From positions 62,001 to 126,000 of the forward strand of contig NZ_KB905816.1 of the NCBI RefSeq assembly GCF_000381025.1: a stretch of DNA of 64,000 nt, written 5' to 3'. Position 1 is the stretch's first letter. Each line of letters begins with the position of its first letter. This DNA comes from Streptomyces sulphureus DSM 40104. Lineage in GTDB: Bacteria > Actinomycetota > Actinomycetes > Streptomycetales > Streptomycetaceae. The notes below the pieces were generated by a model. The model did no database searches. It was not told where the DNA came from and was given only the letters and a program-made list of their open reading frames with translations. Below are positions 27,042-35,468 of the stretch, one piece after another. The translations under genes were made by a program, and so were the position numbers.

Positions 27042-27245
27042 TCACTCCCAGACGTCGGAGCCGCCGCCCCGCCACTCGATGAGGTTCTCGTCGTCGAGCT
27101 TGATGTGCTCGGGAGGCAGCCCCGCGCGCCGCAGGAACTCCACGACGTCCTCCCGGCTGTGCGCCAGGCCGAGGATCTCCGCGTGGGCCGTCACGCGTCG
27201 CCCGCCGGAGGACGACGGTGGGTGCACGACTACCGGAGGGGTCAT
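27042..27245 (-). CDS. Small hypothetical protein
   Basis: A 67-aa acidic protein. The C-terminal half (LAHSREDVVEFLRRAGLPPE and the terminal ENLIEWRGG) looks like a compact helical domain, and codon use is strongly coding. The start is the ATG at 27245. Similar short proteins occur in many streptomycetes as far as I recall; no function is known. Confidence 0.65.
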   Translation of the reverse strand: MTPPVVVHPPSSSGGRRVTAHAEILGLAHSREDVVEFLRRAGLPPEHIKLDDENLIEWRGGGSDVWE

Positions 27246-27320
27246 GACTCCAGGGTGTACCCGGCTCGCACGGGGCGCACCCCGGAGGCGCGAGGTCGAC
27301 CGCTGCGGCGCGAGGTGCGC

Positions 27321-27581
27321 TCAGCGGCGGCTGCGCGGGCGGGCGAGCGCCGCTACACCGACGGCGGCGAGCGCTACCTGGATGATCAGCTCGATCCAGT
27401 CGAACCCTTTGGTGTCGGCGACCCCGATCCCCGTGGCGAGGGCGGTGCCCACGAGCGCCGCCACGACGCCCACGAGGACCGTAGCCAGGGTTCCGATGCG
27501 CTGACGACCTGGCAGGACGAGCCGACCGAGGGCACCGATCACCGCTCCCACGACGATCGCCGAGATGATTCCAGTGAGCAC
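27321..27581 (-). CDS. GlsB/YeaQ/YmgE family membrane protein
   Basis: Small stress-associated membrane protein (transglycosylase-associated family), 86 aa. It has the typical opening LTGIISAIVVGAVIGALGRL, the conserved short loop PGRQRIGTLATVLVG, and three hydrophobic segments in total. The start is the GTG at 27581, preceded by agaggag on the minus strand. The frame continues upstream to 27689, but that part is not conserved. Function is not established; homologues are induced by general stress. Confidence 0.88.
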   Translation of the reverse strand: MLTGIISAIVVGAVIGALGRLVLPGRQRIGTLATVLVGVVAALVGTALATGIGVADTKGFDWIELIIQVALAAVGVAALARPRSRR

Positions 27582-27728
27582 GGCTGCTCCTCTCGTCGAC
27601 GTTGGCGCCCCTCTTCCGGCTTCTGCGCCGGCTGGGGCACACCGGGCGACTTCCCCGTGTGCGGGCGGCCACGCACCGCCGCGTCGCACGCCGCGGCGAT
27701 GTCAGTGCCGGGTGGAAGACTCGCGCGC

Positions 27729-29417
27729 ATGGCGGATACAGCAGGCGGAGCCCCGGGCGGCCGGTGGGCGCTGGTCGAGGCCGCCGACGGAGGCTTCCTG
27801 AGCTGCGCGCTCGACGGCGCAGGCCGGCGGGCGGGGCCCGTCGTCCGCGCGCCCGACGCCGCGGCGGCCGTGCGGGCTCGGCCGCGCGTCGCCCGGTGGG
27901 TCTGGCGCTCGACGGCAGAAATCCAGCCCCACCTGCTCGCAGCCGGCGTCCACGTCGAGCGGTGCTACGACGTGGAGGCGGCCGAATCTTTGCTCCTCGG
28001 CCACGAGGGCGCGGCCGGCACCCCGCACTCGCTCCCCGCCGCCTACGCGCGCCTCCACCGGCTCGCCGTCCCGCCCGACCCGCAGCCGCCCTCGACCGAC
28101 ACGGAGGTTCAGCCCTCCCTCTTCGACACACGCCCGGCTCCGCTGCCCGAGGCCGTCGACCCGCTGGAGGCGTTGCGGGAGGTGTACGCGGCGCAACTCA
28201 TCCGCACGGAGGCGGCGGAGCACCCCGAACGGATGCGGTTGCTCCTGGCCGGGGAGTCGGCCGGCTGGCTCGTCGCCGGCGAGATGGGCGCCACGGGGGT
28301 GCCGTGGCGCGCCGACGTCCATCGGCGGCTCCTGGGGGAGCTGCTCGGCGAGCGGTACGGCGGGAGCGGACTGCCGCGCAGGCTCGTCGAGTTGGAGGAG
28401 GAGGTCTCGCGCGCCTTCGGCGTACGCGTCCGTCCCGACCTGCCGGCCGAAATGCTCTCCGCCTTCGCCCGCCAGGGCATCAAGCTCGGCTCGACCCGGG
28501 CCTGGGAGCTCCGTGAAACACAACACCCCGCGGTGGCACCGCTGTTGGAGTACAAGAAGCTCTACCGCCTCTACACGGCGCACGGCTGGTCCTGGCTGCG
28601 GCACTGGGTGCACGACGGGCGCTTCAGGCCCCACTTCGTGCCGAGCGGGGCGGCGTCGGGCCGCTGGACGACCAACGGCGGAGGCGCGCTGCAGATCCCC
28701 CGAGCGGTCCGCCGCGCCGTCGTCGCAGAGCCGGGGTGGCGGCTCGTGGTCGCCGACGCCGACCAGTTGAAACCCCGGGTGCTCGCCGCGGTCTCGCGCG
28801 ATCCGGGCCTGATGGCGGTCGCCGCCGACGACCGCGACCTGTACACGACCCTCTCCGAGCGCGCCTTCGCCGGCGACCGCGCCCGCGCGAAGCTCGCTCT
28901 GCTCGGCGCCGTCTACGGGCAGACCAGCGGCGACGGGCTACGTCATCTGGCGGCGCTGCGCCGGAGGTTCCCGAGAGCCATCGCGTACGTCGACGAGGCG
29001 GCGCGCTCGGGCGAGGAGGGCGGGCTGGTCCGTACGCGCCTCGGGCGGACCTGCCCGCCGGGCGCGGAGGGGTCGGAGGGAGCATGGAACGGCGAGGCGC
29101 CTCCGCGCCCCGGCGCCACCCCGGGTGCACGGGCGCGCGGCAGGTTCACTCGCAACTTCGTCGTCCAGGGGAGCGCCGCCGACTGGGCCGTGCTGATGCT
29201 CGCCGCGCTGCGCCGCAGCCTCTCCGGGCTCGCTGCCGAGCTCGTCTTCTTCCAGCACGACGAGGTGATCGTGCACTGCCCGGCCGAGGAGGCGGCGCAG
29301 GTCGCCGCTGCGGTGCAGGAGGCCGGACGCACGGCGGCGGGCGCGGCCTTCGGTGACGTACCGGTCGCCTTTCCGTTCACCGTCGCGGCCGTCGAGTGCT
29401 ACGCGGACGCCAAGTGA
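27729..29417 (+). CDS. DNA polymerase I-like protein (bifunctional 3'-5' exonuclease/polymerase paralogue)
   Basis: Family A polymerase paralogue, 562 aa, lacking a 5'-3' exonuclease domain. The N-terminal about 190 residues correspond to a degenerate DnaQ-like exonuclease, and the polymerase domain covers about 200-562. Motif A reads DADQLKPRVLA (E. coli DYSQIELR), motif B RARAKLALLGAVYG, and motif C FQHDEVIVHCP. The two metal-binding aspartates and the motif B Arg, Lys and Tyr are kept. The position of the Pol I steric-gate Glu in motif A is Lys, and motif B Phe is Leu. The start is the ATG at 27729. It is a separate gene from the replicative polA. A role in repair or bypass synthesis is an inference. 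Confidence 0.87.
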   Translation: MADTAGGAPGGRWALVEAADGGFLSCALDGAGRRAGPVVRAPDAAAAVRARPRVARWVWRSTAEIQPHLLAAGVHVERCYDVEAAESLLLGHEGAAGTPHSLPAAYARLHRLAVPPDPQPPSTDTEVQPSLFDTRPAPLPEAVDPLEALREVYAAQLIRTEAAEHPERMRLLLAGESAGWLVAGEMGATGVPWRADVHRRLLGELLGERYGGSGLPRRLVELEEEVSRAFGVRVRPDLPAEMLSAFARQGIKLGSTRAWELRETQHPAVAPLLEYKKLYRLYTAHGWSWLRHWVHDGRFRPHFVPSGAASGRWTTNGGGALQIPRAVRRAVVAEPGWRLVVADADQLKPRVLAAVSRDPGLMAVAADDRDLYTTLSERAFAGDRARAKLALLGAVYGQTSGDGLRHLAALRRRFPRAIAYVDEAARSGEEGGLVRTRLGRTCPPGAEGSEGAWNGEAPPRPGATPGARARGRFTRNFVVQGSAADWAVLMLAALRRSLSGLAAELVFFQHDEVIVHCPAEEAAQVAAAVQEAGRTAAGAAFGDVPVAFPFTVAAVECYADAK

Positions 29418-29492
29418 CGGCGCACACCGGGACGTTGCGGAAAAGGTCCGCAGCAACGCAGGGCAACGCGGTCCGCACCGGGGAGTGTTGCC

Positions 29493-29530
29493 GGCTGTGC
29501 CTGGCACAGCCTGCGGCCACGGTGCCGCAG
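29493..29530. terminator. Two adjacent inverted repeats after the polymerase gene
   Basis: GGCTGTGCC-T-GGCACAGCC at 29493-29511, followed immediately by CTGCGGC/GCCGCAG arms at 29511-29517 and 29524-29530. They lie about 75 nt after the polymerase stop and 130 nt before gnd. They could end the polymerase transcript; the first, almost perfectly palindromic, could also be an operator for gnd. Confidence 0.45.
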
Positions 29531-29661
29531 GCCGCGACGCACGGGCGCGGCGCGGCGGCCCCGCCTGCTCCCGGATCGCCGCCGGGCGCGAGACCATCGA
29601 CCCGCACCGCGACCGCCCGTCCGGGACCCGCCCGGAACACCGCCCGCCCAGGAGTGCAGCA

Positions 29662-31110
29662 ATGAACGCTTCGGCCCAGATCGGCGTCACCGGATTGGCC
29701 GTCATGGGACGCAACCTCGCCCGGAACTTCGCGCGCAACGGGTACACGGTCGCCGTCCACAACAGGACCACGGCCCGCACCACGGAGTTCGTCGAGGAGT
29801 TCGGCGGCGAGGGCGCGTTCGTCACCGCGACGACCCCGCAGGAGCTGGTCGCCGCGCTGGAGCGTCCCCGCCGGCTGCTGGTGATGGTCAGGGCGGGCGG
29901 TCCGACCGACGCGGTGCTCGCCGAGTTCGCGCCGCTGCTCGACGAGGGGGACATCCTGATCGACGGCGGCAATGCGCACTTCGAGGAGACGAGGCGCCGC
30001 GAGGCCGAACTCCGCGAGCGCGGGCTGCACTTCGTCGGCACCGGCGTCTCCGGGGGCGAGGAGGGCGCCCTGCACGGGCCGAGCATCATGCCGGGCGGCT
30101 CGGCGGAGTCGTACGCGGCGCTCGGGCCGATGCTGGAGCGGATCGCGGCGCGGGCGCCGGACGGTTCACCGTGCACCACGCACGTGGGCCCCGACGGCGC
30201 AGGGCACTTCGTGAAGATGGTCCACAACGGCATCGAGTACGCCGACATGCAGCTCATCTCGGAGGCGGCGCGGCTGCTGCGCGAGGTCGGCGGGTTCACG
30301 CCGCGGCAGGTCGCCGACGTCTTCCGCACCTGGAACTCGGGGCGGCTGGAGTCGTACCTGATCGAGATCGCGGCACAGGTCCTCGCCCACACGGACGCGG
30401 CGACGGACCGGCCGTTCGTCGACGTCGTCGCCGACCGCGCCGAGCAGAAGGGCACAGGGCGCTGGACGGTGCAGACGGCGCTCGAACTCGGCGTCCCCGT
30501 ACCGCAGATCGCCGACGCCGTCTTCGCGCGCTCGCTCTCAGGCGACGTCCCGCTGCGCGAGGCCGCCGCCGACCTGCCCGGACCGGCAGGCCCCGAGCTG
30601 GAGGGACGCGACGCCGAGCGCTTCGCCGACCAGGTCGAGCAGGCCCTCTACGCGGCCAAGGTGGTCTCGTACGCACAGGGTTGGAGCATGATTCAGGCGG
30701 GCAGCGCGGCGTACGGGTGGTCGATCGACCCGGGAGCCGTCGCCGCGATCTGGCGGGCGGGCTGCATCATCCGCGCCCGCTTCCTCGACCGCATCCGCGC
30801 GGCGTACGCGGAGGCCGGCTCGGACGGACTGCCCACGCTCCTCGCCGACCCCGGCTTCGCCTCCGAACTGGGCACCGCCGAACTCGACTGGCGCGCGGTC
30901 GCCGCCACGGCCGGGCGCCGCGGCGTCGCGGCGCCCGGCCTCACCGGCGCGCTGGCGTACTACGACTCGGTGCGCACGAGCCGGCTCCCCGCCGCCCTCG
31001 TCCAGGGCCTCCGCGACTACTTCGGCGCCCACACCTACCACCGCACGGACCGGCCCGGCACCTTCCACACCCTTTGGTCCGGCGACCGCCGCGAGGTGCG
31101 GAGGGACTGA
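29662..31110 (+). CDS. gnd: 6-phosphogluconate dehydrogenase, decarboxylating
   Basis: Pentose-phosphate-pathway enzyme, 482 aa, converting 6-phosphogluconate and NADP+ to ribulose-5-phosphate, CO2 and NADPH. An N-terminal Rossmann fold begins IGVTGLAVMGRNLARNFARN. The substrate motif GVSGGEEGALHGPSIMPGG is at about residues 128-146. The catalytic Lys is in GHFVKMVHNGIEYADMQ, and the C-terminal HTYHRTDRPGTFHTLW closes the active site of the partner subunit. Length and C-terminus match the long (dimeric) form. The ATG at 29662 follows cagga at 29649-29653. It is followed by a short hairpin. Confidence 0.96.
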   Translation: MNASAQIGVTGLAVMGRNLARNFARNGYTVAVHNRTTARTTEFVEEFGGEGAFVTATTPQELVAALERPRRLLVMVRAGGPTDAVLAEFAPLLDEGDILIDGGNAHFEETRRREAELRERGLHFVGTGVSGGEEGALHGPSIMPGGSAESYAALGPMLERIAARAPDGSPCTTHVGPDGAGHFVKMVHNGIEYADMQLISEAARLLREVGGFTPRQVADVFRTWNSGRLESYLIEIAAQVLAHTDAATDRPFVDVVADRAEQKGTGRWTVQTALELGVPVPQIADAVFARSLSGDVPLREAAADLPGPAGPELEGRDAERFADQVEQALYAAKVVSYAQGWSMIQAGSAAYGWSIDPGAVAAIWRAGCIIRARFLDRIRAAYAEAGSDGLPTLLADPGFASELGTAELDWRAVAATAGRRGVAAPGLTGALAYYDSVRTSRLPAALVQGLRDYFGAHTYHRTDRPGTFHTLWSGDRREVRRD

Positions 31111-31113
31111 CGC

Positions 31114-31129
31114 GGGGAGCGAACTCCCC
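31114..31129 (+). terminator. Hairpin after gnd
   Basis: GGGGAG, loop CGAA, CTCCCC, four nt after the gnd stop. The stem is short (6 bp), so termination is plausible but not certain. Confidence 0.55.
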
Positions 31130-31445
31130 TTCACTCCTGCGCAGTTGCCGGGCCCCATGCCAACGCACCGGCTGGCGGGTTCGGTCGGCGCATACGACAC
31201 TCCCGTCGTGCCGGACGGCGCCCGCCACCCTCGATGCGCGGCGCCTGCGGAGTCGCAGCGCGCATCGCCACCGCGCCTGCGTGTACCCGATCCCTGGACA
31301 CTCCCCCCTTGAGAGTTGCCCTGACGGAGCACCGGGCCGCCACGTCCGCGCGCGGCCTTTCTCCCCGGGCGTGCAGGGCAGGTGGACTCGGAGGGCGCCG
31401 GCGGCGACCGCCTCATCCAGTCCATGCCGACACCTCCCCGCTTGA
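31130..31445. other. Intergenic region between gnd and the TetR gene; no gene seen
   Basis: About 315 nt. A plus-strand frame runs through it into the TetR gene, but its composition is Arg/Ala/Pro-rich and the TetR fold starts only at 31501. I see no repeat or RNA gene. Confidence 0.5.
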
Positions 31446-31493
31446 AAACTGCGTGGTACGCATATTTGCGCGCCACGCAGTTTCTGTTAGCGT
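31446..31493 (+). promoter_or_regulatory. TetR operator overlapping a leaderless promoter
   Basis: A perfect 11-bp inverted repeat, AAACTGCGTGG (31446-31456) and CCACGCAGTTT (31473-31483), lies just upstream of the TetR gene. Overlapping it are a possible -35 TTGCGC (31466-31471) and, 16 nt later, a -10 TAGCGT (31488-31493). Transcription from this -10 would start at or next to the A of the ATG at 31501, giving a leaderless mRNA. Binding of the repressor would cover the promoter. Confidence 0.7.
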
Positions 31494-31500
31494 GTACGGC

Positions 31501-32112
31501 ATGAGTGGTCTTCGAGAACAGAAGAAGGCAGCCACACGCACAGCATTGAGCTGGGCCGCCGTCCGGCTCACCGTCGAGCGCGGGTTCAGCGCGGTCAAGG
31601 TCGAAGACATCGCCGCAGCGGTCGGCGTCTCCCCCCGCACCTACAACAACTACTTCTCCAGCAAGGCCGAAGCGATCGCGTTCCGTCACCTTGAGCGCTC
31701 CCTGCGGCTCGCGACGGACGTGCGTGACGGACCGCCCGACGAGCCCTTGTGGGAGGCGATCACACGTGCCTCGCTGCGTTCGCTGGAGCCCGGCCCCGAG
31801 GTGGAGCACATGCCACCTCAGCAGCCCGACGAGTGGCCGGCAGGCAGGCAGGCGATGTGGGCCGAACCCGCGCTCCAGGCCGAGCTGCTGCGTGCGAACA
31901 AGATCGCGGAGAAGGAGCTCGCCGCAGCGATCGCCGACCGCACTGGCAGGGACCCCGAGTCCGATCTCTACTCTCGCCTGGTAGCCGCCAGCGTGATGGC
32001 CGCCAACAACGTCGCCCTCGAACTGTCCGTCGAAGCCGGGCAGACCGAGCCGATGGAGAGCCTGCTCCCCCGAGCCCTGCGCATGGTGGCCACCGGACTC
32101 CCCACTCCGTAG
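31501..32112 (+). CDS. TetR family transcriptional regulator
   Basis: 203-aa repressor. The N-terminal TetR DNA-binding domain covers residues about 10-60: TVERGFSAVKVEDIAAAVGV, then the recognition helix SPRTYNNYFSSKAEAI. The C-terminal ligand domain is unlike the well-known drug-binding members. The ATG at 31501 is the only sensible start and probably lies at the 5' end of the mRNA. It is followed after 75 nt by the flavin monooxygenase gene on the same strand, so it most likely represses its own two-gene operon from the inverted repeat upstream and responds to the substrate of that enzyme. Confidence 0.93.
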   Translation: MSGLREQKKAATRTALSWAAVRLTVERGFSAVKVEDIAAAVGVSPRTYNNYFSSKAEAIAFRHLERSLRLATDVRDGPPDEPLWEAITRASLRSLEPGPEVEHMPPQQPDEWPAGRQAMWAEPALQAELLRANKIAEKELAAAIADRTGRDPESDLYSRLVAASVMAANNVALELSVEAGQTEPMESLLPRALRMVATGLPTP

Positions 32113-32187
32113 ATCCCCCTTCCCCTCAGAACAGGGGCTGCTGCTTGCAGCCTCTACCCCTTCATGCCCCGGAAAAGGAGAACCGTC

Positions 32188-33696
32188 ATGCTTGATGCGG
32201 TCATCGTCGGTGGCGGTCCGAACGGTCTGATGCTCGCCTGCGAGCTGGCACTGGCCGGGGTGCGTCCCGTCGTGCTGGAGCGGCTCGCCGGCCCGAAGAC
32301 CGAGCCCCGGGCGAACGGTCTGGTCGGTCAGGTGGTGCGCATGCTCGACCGACGTGGCCTCTACGCCCGCATCAACGGGTCCAGCGCACCGCCACGGCCC
32401 GCGCCCCACTACATGTTCGGCGCATTCACACTGGACCTCACCGGGCTCCCTCACAACCCCGTGAGTCTGCTCCCCGCACCGCAGGAGCAGATCGAACAAG
32501 TCCTCGCCGAACGCGCCGTGGAACTCGGCGTCGACCTTCGCAGAGGACAGGAGGTCATCGACGTCCGCCAGGACACAGACCTCGTGCACATCACTCTTGC
32601 CGACGGTGAGAGCCTCACCGCCCGTTATCTGGTCGGGGCGGACGGAGGGCACAGCGTGGTGCGGCGTCTGTCCGGCATCGGCTTCCCCGGAGTGACCACC
32701 GACGACTTCGTCACCCGCTCCGCGAACGTGTCCGTGGCGGACGAACATCTGGGCCCCGAAGGCGACTTGCGCGTTCCCGGCCACGGGAGCCTGCCGGCCC
32801 TGCTGTACGTGCGCACGGAGCGCGGCACGATCACCTGGGGTCCGCTGCCCGGCCGAGCGCCCGTCCTCAGCACCACCGAAACCGGCACGCAGGACGAGCT
32901 CACCACACCGATGACCTTCGAAGAGATGAGGGCGAGCGCCGAGCGCGTGCTGGGCGTTCCCGTCCCGATGGATCCGCCGCAGGGAGAGGGCCCGCACCTG
33001 CTTCGACGACTCGTCGGCGGCAACACCCGGCACGCGGAGCGCTATCGGGACAGGCGGGTACTGCTTCTCGGCGATGCGGCCCACGTGCACTCGGCGATCG
33101 GCGGCCCGGGACTCAACCTCGGCCTGCAGGACGCGGTCAACCTCGGTTGGAAGCTGGCCGCCACAGTGCGGGGGCGGGCCCCCGAAGGTCTGCTCGACAC
33201 CTACGACGAGGAACGCCGACCTGTCGCAGAACGCGTGGTCGCCTCGACCCTGTCCCAGTCGGCACTGATGCGCCCCGGGCCGGAAGTCACCGCCCTGCGG
33301 ACCGTCTTCGGCGAGCTGCTCGCCTCTCCCGGCGGCACCGAACACATCGCCCACCTGCTCGCCGGAACCACCGAGGGCTTCGCGCCCGACCTCGTCATCC
33401 GCACCGACGCCGGCACCCGTCGGCTGGCCGACTTGACGACCAGTGCCCGGCCCTTGCTGCTGGACCTCTGCGGCGACTTCGCCGAGGCCGCGAAGCCCTG
33501 GCTCGACCGGGTCGATGTCGTGCACGGCAGGACGGAGGGCACGAGCGCGACCGGCCTGCTGCTGCGCCCCGACTGCCACACGGCGTGGACCGGACACGAG
33601 CCGGACGACGTCGGCGGTCTGCGCGCCGCGCTCCACCAGTGGTTCGGCGCACCGCTGCACGACGGCGGCGAGCCGGAGCAGGCCGACAACCGCTGA
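32188..33696 (+). CDS. FAD-dependent aromatic-type monooxygenase
   Basis: Class A flavoprotein hydroxylase, 502 aa, of the PheA/TetX/RIFMO group. The dinucleotide fold VIVGGGPNGLMLACELALAG is at residues 5-24. The DG motif is LVGADGGHSVVRR near residue 155, and the GD motif is LLLGDAAHVHSAIGGPGLNL near residue 295. A C-terminal thioredoxin-like domain of about 120 residues resembles that of phenol hydroxylase and polyketide hydroxylases. The ATG at 32188 has aaaggag upstream. Organisation with a TetR repressor suggests inducible modification or inactivation of an aromatic or antibiotic compound. A polyketide-tailoring role is possible but it lies 14 kb from the PKS. Confidence 0.88.
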   Translation: MLDAVIVGGGPNGLMLACELALAGVRPVVLERLAGPKTEPRANGLVGQVVRMLDRRGLYARINGSSAPPRPAPHYMFGAFTLDLTGLPHNPVSLLPAPQEQIEQVLAERAVELGVDLRRGQEVIDVRQDTDLVHITLADGESLTARYLVGADGGHSVVRRLSGIGFPGVTTDDFVTRSANVSVADEHLGPEGDLRVPGHGSLPALLYVRTERGTITWGPLPGRAPVLSTTETGTQDELTTPMTFEEMRASAERVLGVPVPMDPPQGEGPHLLRRLVGGNTRHAERYRDRRVLLLGDAAHVHSAIGGPGLNLGLQDAVNLGWKLAATVRGRAPEGLLDTYDEERRPVAERVVASTLSQSALMRPGPEVTALRTVFGELLASPGGTEHIAHLLAGTTEGFAPDLVIRTDAGTRRLADLTTSARPLLLDLCGDFAEAAKPWLDRVDVVHGRTEGTSATGLLLRPDCHTAWTGHEPDDVGGLRAALHQWFGAPLHDGGEPEQADNR

Positions 33697-33804
33697 CGGG
33701 GAATCGGACCCGCGGGCACCGAAGGGCGCACGCCCGCTGCGGAAGTGGGCCGCGTGCTCTCGCGCGGCCGGGGCCAGCCCGGCGGCGCAGGCGCAACGTC
33801 CTTC

Positions 33805-33900
33805 GCAGCATCTCCGCGCACCGCCGGGTGCGCTCTGCCGACGACCGGCGGACAACGGGGCCTTGCCCGCATCCGTAGGAGAGCGCGGATGAGATGCTGC
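33805..33900. repeat. Widely spaced inverted repeat upstream of matB
   Basis: GCAGCATCTC (33805-33814) and GAGATGCTGC (33891-33900) are perfect 10-bp inverted copies 76 nt apart, in the 270-nt gap between the monooxygenase gene and matB. The spacing argues for either a long RNA stem or a looped operator; neither is proven. Confidence 0.35.
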
Positions 33901-33966
33901 CTGCGTCCGCCGATCATCGTGCGAGGCCGACGAGGCCGCGCACACCGTCCCGACCCGGGAGGCCCG

Positions 33967-35448
33967 TTGTCCCCTTCGCTGCTGCCCGCGGTGTACGCGG
34001 CGTCCTCGCACACCGCGCTCCGCTTTCCCGACCGCTCCCTCAGCTACGAGCAACTCGCCGCCGCTGCGGGCCGGATCGCGACGCAGATCGACGGGGCCTC
34101 GCGCGTGGCCGTCTGGGCGACGCCGAGCCTGCACGCCTCGGTCGGCACCGTCGCGGCGCTGCTCGCCGGGGTGCCCGCCGTACCGGTCAACCCGCGCAGC
34201 GGGGAGCGGGAGCTGGCGCACGTCGTCGCCGACAGCGTCCCCGCCGCCGTGCTCGCCGCGCCCGACGACGAGCTCCCCGAGCCGCTCGCCGGGCTGCCCC
34301 GCGTCGACGTCCACCTCGACGACGCGGAGCCCGACGATGGCGGCGCCGCGTGGAGCCTGCCGTACGAGCCGCCGGCCGAGAGCGCGGCGCTCGTCGTGTA
34401 CACCTCGGGGACGACGGGCCCGCCCAAGGGCGTCGTCCTCTCCCGCAGGGCCATCGCCTCCAGCCTCGACGCGCTCGCCGACGCCTGGGCCTGGAGCGAC
34501 GCGGACGTGCTCGTCCACGCGCTGCCGCTCTTCCACGTCCACGGCCTGATCCTCGGCGTGCTCGGCCCGCTCCGGCTCGGCGGCACACTCCGGCACCTCG
34601 GCGCCTTCACCACCGAGGGCGTCGCGGAGGCGCTCCGCGAGGGCGGCACCATGCTCTTCGGCGTCCCCACGATGTACCACAGGCTCGCCGAATCCTGCGC
34701 TGAGGACCGCGAGTTGGCGTCGGCGCTCGCGGGAGCGCGCCTGCTCGTCTCCGGCTCGGCTCCGCTGCCGCTCACCGACCACCGGCGCATTGCGGAGGCG
34801 ACGGGCCGGGGCGTCGTCGAGCGGTACGGGATGACGGAGACGCTGATGAACACCAGCGTCCGCGCCGACGGGGAGCCGCGCCCCGGGACCGTCGGGCCTC
34901 CGCTGCGCGACGTCGACCTCCGGCTCGTCGACGAGGCGGGCGAGCGGCTGCCCGAGGACCCGGAGCTCGTCGGAGAGGTGCAGGTACGCGGTCCGAACCT
35001 CTTCACCGAGTACCTCAACCGGCCCGACGCGACGGCCGGTGCCTTCGACGGCGGCTGGTTCCGCACCGGCGACATGGCGACGCGTGACGCAGACGGCTCC
35101 GTGCGCCTCGTCGGCAGGAAGGCGACCGACCTGATCAAGAGCGGCGGCTACAAGATCGGCGCGGGCGAGATCGAGAACGTCCTCCTCTCGCACGAGGGTG
35201 TCGCCGAGGCCGCCGTGACCGGCGTGCCCGATGCGGACCTGGGTGAGCGGATCGTCGCCTGGATCGTGCCGGCGGACGCGGAAGCGCCGCCTGCCGGGAC
35301 GGAGTTGGTGGCGCTCGTCGCGGAGCAGTTGGCGCCGCACAAGCGGCCGCGCGAGGTGCATTTCCTCTCCGCGCTGCCGCGGAACGACATGGGCAAGGTG
35401 CTCAAGCGGGAGCTGGCGAAGGGCGAGGAAGAGGTCTCGGCGGGCTGA
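33967..35448 (+). CDS. matB: Malonyl-CoA (methylmalonyl-CoA) synthetase MatB
   Basis: ANL-superfamily acid-CoA ligase, 493 aa, converting malonate or methylmalonate plus ATP and CoA to the CoA thioester. The sequence closely follows Streptomyces MatB: VVYTSGTTGPPKGVVL (P-loop), HALPLFHVHGLILGVLG, VERYGMTETLMNTSVRADGE, GWFRTGDMA, and the hinge/catalytic GRKATDLIKSGGYKIGAGEI. The terminal lysine is in PRNDMGKVLKREL. I place the start at TTG 33967, which has gggagg upstream and gives the family N-terminus; the longer frame upstream is Arg-rich. The product is a PKS extender unit, so it may help feed the synthase encoded 12 kb downstream. Confidence 0.92.
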   Translation: MSPSLLPAVYAASSHTALRFPDRSLSYEQLAAAAGRIATQIDGASRVAVWATPSLHASVGTVAALLAGVPAVPVNPRSGERELAHVVADSVPAAVLAAPDDELPEPLAGLPRVDVHLDDAEPDDGGAAWSLPYEPPAESAALVVYTSGTTGPPKGVVLSRRAIASSLDALADAWAWSDADVLVHALPLFHVHGLILGVLGPLRLGGTLRHLGAFTTEGVAEALREGGTMLFGVPTMYHRLAESCAEDRELASALAGARLLVSGSAPLPLTDHRRIAEATGRGVVERYGMTETLMNTSVRADGEPRPGTVGPPLRDVDLRLVDEAGERLPEDPELVGEVQVRGPNLFTEYLNRPDATAGAFDGGWFRTGDMATRDADGSVRLVGRKATDLIKSGGYKIGAGEIENVLLSHEGVAEAAVTGVPDADLGERIVAWIVPADAEAPPAGTELVALVAEQLAPHKRPREVHFLSALPRNDMGKVLKRELAKGEEEVSAG

Positions 35449-35468
35449 GCCGCCGCGGCCGGTGCGGC

